Assembly (NCBI GenBank): GCA_021775755.1
Contig: JAJFHE010000025.1
Location: 162,491 to 226,490 of the forward strand
Direction: 5' to 3'
DNA: 64,000 nt
Source of the DNA: Hyphomicrobiales bacterium
GTDB taxonomy: Bacteria; Pseudomonadota; Alphaproteobacteria; Rhizobiales; JAJFHB01
The notes beneath the pieces were generated by a model. That model was not told the DNA's origin, did not search any database, and saw nothing but the letters and a program-made list of their open reading frames with translations. Position 1 is the stretch's first letter; the number at the start of each line of letters is the position of its first letter. This document shows, in pieces, positions 62,426-64,000 of the stretch. The translations under genes and the position numbers were made by a program.

Positions 62426-64000
62426 CTAGAACAGGCCTTCGATCTGGCCCTGTTCGTTGAGATAGATGTTGTTGGCGGACGGCACGCGCGGCAGGCCGGG
62501 CATCGTCATGATGGCGCCGGTCACGGCAACGATGAAGCCCGCACCGTTCGACAGCCGGAGCTCGCGGATCGGAACCGTGAAGCCCGACGGCGCGCCCTTC
62601 AGGTCAGGATCCGTCGAGAACGAGTATTGCGTCTTCGCCATGCACACCGGAAAATCGCCGTAGTCCTTCTGCAATTCATCGAAGCGCTTCTCAATCGCCC
62701 CGTCGCAGCTGATCCCGTCGCCGCCATAGATCTTCTTGACGATCGTCTCGACCTTGTCGCGAAGCGGCATGTCATCTGGATAAAGCGGCTGGAAGTCGGC
62801 CTCGCCGCTGTCGGCAAGCTCAACAACATGTTCAGCCAGGTCCGTCGTGCCCGCGCCGCCATCGGCCCAGTGCGTCGCGATGAACGCCCTGACGCCTTCC
62901 GCTTCGGCGGCAGCCTTCACAGCCTGAAGCTCCGCATCCGTGTCGGTAATGAAGTTGTTGATCGACACCGTCACCGGAACACCGAACGATCTGACATTGC
63001 GGATATGGCGCACAAGGTTCTCGCATCCAGCCGTTACCGCCTCGACGTTCTCCGTGCCAAGATCGGCCTTGCCCACACCGCCATGCATCTTCAGCGCGCG
63101 AACCGTCGCCACAAGAACAACCGCATCGGGCTTCAGCCCCGCCTTGCGGCACTTGATGTCGAAGAACTTCTCAGCCCCAAGATCGGCGCCAAAGCCCGCC
63201 TCCGTCACAACGTAGTCGGCAAGCTTCATCGCAGCCTTCGTCGCGATCACCGTGTTGCAGCCATGCGCGATATTCGCAAACGGGCCGCCATGCACGAAGG
63301 CCGGGTTGTTCTCAAGCGTCTGCACGAGGTTCGGCGCGATCGCTTCCTTCAACAGAACGGACATCGGGCCCGGGCCCTTCACATCGCGTGCATAGATCGG
63401 CTCGCGTGCCCGGTTCTGACCGATCACGATCTTGCCGATACGGTCGGTCAGATCCTGCAGGTTATTGGCAAGGCAGAAGATCGCCATGATCTCCGACGCC
63501 ACGACAATGTCGAAACCGTCCTCGCGCGCAAACCCGTTCGCCACCCCGCCAAGCGAGTTGACGATGTTGCGCAGCGCCCGGTCGTTCATATCGACGACGC
63601 GCTTCCACGCAACACGGCGACTGTCGATATCAGGCTCCGTGCCCCAGTAAATGTGATTGTCGATCAGCGCCGACAAAAGATTGTGCGCAATGCCGATCGC
63701 ATGAAAGTCGCCGGTAAAGTGCAGGTTGATGTCCTCCATCGGAACGACCTGCGCATAACCGCCCCCGGCAGCACCGCCCTTCATGCCGAAGCACGGACCC
63801 AAGGACGGCTCGCGCAGGCAGATCATCGCCTTCTTGCCGATCTTGTTCAGGCCATCGCCAAGACCAACAGTCGTTGTCGTCTTGCCCTCGCCCGCCGGCG
63901 TCGGCGTGATCGCCGTCGTCAGGATAAGCTTCGCGTCGGGACGGTCGCCAAGCGTGTCGAGATAGTCCATCGACACCTTCGCCTTGTACGGCCCGTACTG
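62426..64000 (-). CDS. fhs: Formate-tetrahydrofolate ligase (5' end beyond the window)
   Basis: Joins formate to tetrahydrofolate at the cost of ATP, a step of C1 metabolism that here could feed formate from methylated compounds into biosynthesis. 524 residues are visible; the frame is open to base 64000, so the first ~30-40 residues lie outside. The P-loop is [17 protein letters not shown], followed by [37 protein letters not shown] and the C-terminal [18 protein letters not shown]. The internal ATG at 63976 is not the start. Confidence 0.96.
   Translation of the reverse strand, partial: QYGPYKAKVSMDYLDTLGDRPDAKLILTTAITPTPAGEGKTTTTVGLGDGLNKIGKKAMICLREPSLGPCFGMKGGAAGGGYAQVVPMEDINLHFTGDFHAIGIAHNLLSALIDNHIYWGTEPDIDSRRVAWKRVVDMNDRALRNIVNSLGGVANGFAREDGFDIVVASEIMAIFCLANNLQDLTDRIGKIVIGQNRAREPIYARDVKGPGPMSVLLKEAIAPNLVQTLENNPAFVHGGPFANIAHGCNTVIATKAAMKLADYVVTEAGFGADLGAEKFFDIKCRKAGLKPDAVVLVATVRALKMHGGVGKADLGTENVEAVTAGCENLVRHIRNVRSFGVPVTVSINNFITDTDAELQAVKAAAEAEGVRAFIATHWADGGAGTTDLAEHVVELADSGEADFQPLYPDDMPLRDKVETIVKKIYGGDGISCDGAIEKRFDELQKDYGDFPVCMAKTQYSFSTDPDLKGAPSGFTVPIRELRLSNGAGFIVAVTGAIMTMPGLPRVPSANNIYLNEQGQIEGLF

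Overview
The window looks like a chromosomal segment of an alphaproteobacterium, most probably of the Hyphomicrobiales (Rhizobiales). This rests on gene order rather than on a marker phylogeny: fabD-fabG-acpP-fabF-mltG-yicC-gmk on one strand, facing rpsF-rpsR-DUF2232-rplI, followed by cfa, dnaB-alr-mlaE-mlaF-radA-cvpA-purF. The DNA is GC-rich and densely coding. There is no rRNA operon, CRISPR array, prophage or insertion sequence that I can recognise. One tRNA gene (Gln, CTG) is present.

Layout. 1-2422: end of a SurA-like chaperone gene, pdxA and rsmA, then a zinc alcohol dehydrogenase. 3513-10267 (minus strand): fatty-acid synthesis (fabD, fabG, acpP, fabF), the transglycosylase mltG, yicC and gmk. 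10700-13251: ribosomal protein operon. 13401-23570: cfa, replicative helicase dnaB, alanine racemase, MlaE/MlaF lipid transporter parts, radA, cvpA, purF and an SDR enzyme. 23577-27557 (minus): lipoprotein, der, bamB and a TPR membrane protein. 27799-38783 (minus): panB, a trimethylamine-dehydrogenase-like flavoprotein, a DUF1989 protein, NnrU, guaA, an RsmB-type methyltransferase, guaB, rlmE and a Ppx/GppA phosphatase. Four purine genes (gmk, purF, guaA, guaB) lie within 33 kb.

From about 39 kb the window becomes accessory. A secreted small protein, a soluble histidine kinase and a HerA-like ATPase lead into a cluster of five different glycosyltransferases plus an HPr-kinase-like protein (42704-49524). 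Two of the transferases resemble enzymes best known from eukaryotic glycan synthesis: a GnT-I (GT13)-like protein with nearly all signature blocks, and an Mnn1/GT71-like protein. A third looks like an exostosin/GT47 relative. I consider this the most unusual locus in the window. The tRNA-Gln gene marks its right edge.

49925-56773 is an acyl-CoA catabolic region: acyl-CoA dehydrogenase, enoyl-CoA hydratase, a TetR regulator, a CaiB/BaiF CoA-transferase, polyphosphate kinase 2, and the carboxyltransferase and biotin carrier of an acyl-CoA carboxylase. A 14-bp palindrome sits exactly between the -35 and -10 of the dehydrogenase promoter, and a related palindrome lies in front of the CoA-transferase, so the TetR protein probably controls both units. 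56883-61264 carries a DUF4424 protein and a complete tripartite tricarboxylate transporter (tctC-tctB-tctA), with a candidate promoter/operator and a strong hairpin between tctC and tctB. The window ends with a universal stress protein and the 5'-truncated formate-tetrahydrofolate ligase gene fhs.
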